6,865 bases of DNA, taken from assembly GCA_003158115.1 (NCBI GenBank), contig PMGM01000100.1, positions 5,448 to 12,312 on the forward strand, written 5' to 3'. The DNA is from Methanobacterium sp. (lineage in GTDB: Archaea > Methanobacteriota > Methanobacteria > Methanobacteriales > Methanobacteriaceae). Each line of letters begins with the position of its first letter. Within the stretch, counting starts at the first letter, position 1. The notes beneath the pieces were generated by a model. The model made no database searches, was not told the DNA's origin, and was given only the letters and a program-made list of their open reading frames with translations. Below are positions 6,226 through 6,865 of the stretch, piece by piece. Made by a program: the position numbers and the translations under genes.

Positions 6226-6865
6226 TTATTCAGGCCATCCATGTTCCCCAATCATAGGAACAAAAACAACTCCCCCAAGATTATATGATTTGTAATCGTC
6301 TTCACCGACCCTGCTTAAACATAAAAGTTCTTGAACTGATGTATCAAGTCCAATCGGTGTCAATAATCTTCCACCAATTTTTAACTGTTTTTTAAGGGGT
6401 TCGGGAATTTTAGGTGCGCTTGCAGTTGCATATACCCGATCGTAAGGTGATTTTTCTTCATATCCCTTAGTACCGTCACCATATATTATTGTAACATTAT
6501 CAGAGTAACCTGTACGTTTTAGATTCTGTTCTGCAATATTTTTGAGTTTTTCTATTCTTTCTATTGTGTAAACATGTCCCTTGGGCCCTATTATCTCAGA
6601 AACCACTGCGGCATTGTATCCAAATCCGGTTCCTATTTCAAGAACTTGCATTCCCTTCTTAAGGGCCAATTTTTCACATATAATGGCCACCATATGTGGT
6701 GCTGAAATAGTCTGACCTTTACCTATAGGTAATGGTTGATCAATATAAGCGTACTGCTTATTTTCAGGAGGTATGAATTCTTCCCTGGGAACTTTGAGAA
6801 TGGCTTTTTTAACTTTCTCTGATTTTATATAACCATAATTTAATAATCTTTCCACTAATTCTTCT
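6226..6865 (-). CDS. pcm: Protein-L-isoaspartate O-methyltransferase, 5' end outside window
   Basis: About 212 codons to the TAA at 6228-6226; the frame remains open to the right edge (residues EEL precede a GTG at 6855), so the true start is probably just outside and the GTG is likely an internal valine. The enzyme uses S-adenosylmethionine to methylate isoaspartyl residues, starting repair of aged proteins in the cytoplasm. Numbering from the GTG: conserved substrate/fold segment DQPLPIGKGQTISAPHMVA (39-57), SAM-binding motif I VLEIGTGFGYNAAVV (71-85), acidic motif VYTIER (95-100), GDGTKGY (126-132) with YDRVYATASAPKIP (138-151), and LLTPIG (164-169). All hallmarks of the family are intact and the C-terminus is complete. 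It has the same orientation as the tRNA methylthiotransferase, 172 bases upstream of it; the gap has promoter-like sequence, so an operon is not required. Confidence 0.93.
   Translation of the reverse strand, partial: EELVERLLNYGYIKSEKVKKAILKVPREEFIPPENKQYAYIDQPLPIGKGQTISAPHMVAIICEKLALKKGMQVLEIGTGFGYNAAVVSEIIGPKGHVYTIERIEKLKNIAEQNLKRTGYSDNVTIIYGDGTKGYEEKSPYDRVYATASAPKIPEPLKKQLKIGGRLLTPIGLDTSVQELLCLSRVGEDDYKSYNLGGVVFVPMIGEHGWPE

Overview
The window looks like a methanogen of the order Methanobacteriales, most likely Methanobacterium or a close relative. Evidence: AT-rich DNA, archaeal TATA-type promoters rather than -35/-10 boxes, GGAGG/GGTGAT ribosome binding sites, two tRNA genes without an encoded CCA end, an archaeal/eukaryotic-type tRNA methylthiotransferase, and an N-terminal zinc ribbon that I associate with Methanobacteriales membrane proteins. 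The species is inferred from gene content only.

Layout. (1) 1-157, minus: 5' part of a GerW/YtfJ-family gene, cut by the window edge. (2) 158-919: long AT-rich gap holding a promoter for that gene, an open frame at 418-630 that may be a gene remnant, and a candidate tRNA promoter. (3) 920-1067, plus: tRNA-Val(GAC) and tRNA-Phe(GAA), three bases apart. (4) 1242-1439, plus: a 65-residue zinc-ribbon protein, converging on (5) 1487-2134, minus: a double zinc-ribbon plus four-helix membrane protein. (6) 2419-4720, plus: a two-gene metal-resistance operon, a CadC-type ArsR/SmtB repressor followed by a P1B-type Zn/Cd/Pb-exporting ATPase. (7) 4776-6053, minus: the radical-SAM enzyme making ms2t6A37 in tRNA. 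(8) 6226-6865, minus: protein-L-isoaspartate O-methyltransferase, 5' end outside the window.

The clearest functional unit is the metal operon. All four soft-metal cysteines and all four residues of the structural zinc site of staphylococcal CadC are present, and with the start placed at 2419 they fall on the same residue numbers. A TATA box overlapping a perfect inverted repeat lies just upstream, with a second repeat arm running across the start codon. The likely model is a repressor that blocks TBP/RNA polymerase access until Cd, Pb or Zn binds, then releases transcription of itself and the exporter. The exporter start overlaps the repressor stop and has its own AGGAG site. The remaining genes are housekeeping (tRNA genes, tRNA modification, protein repair) or of unknown function. 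I saw no CRISPR array, intact insertion sequence, phage gene or defence system, and no clear sign of an undescribed multi-gene system.
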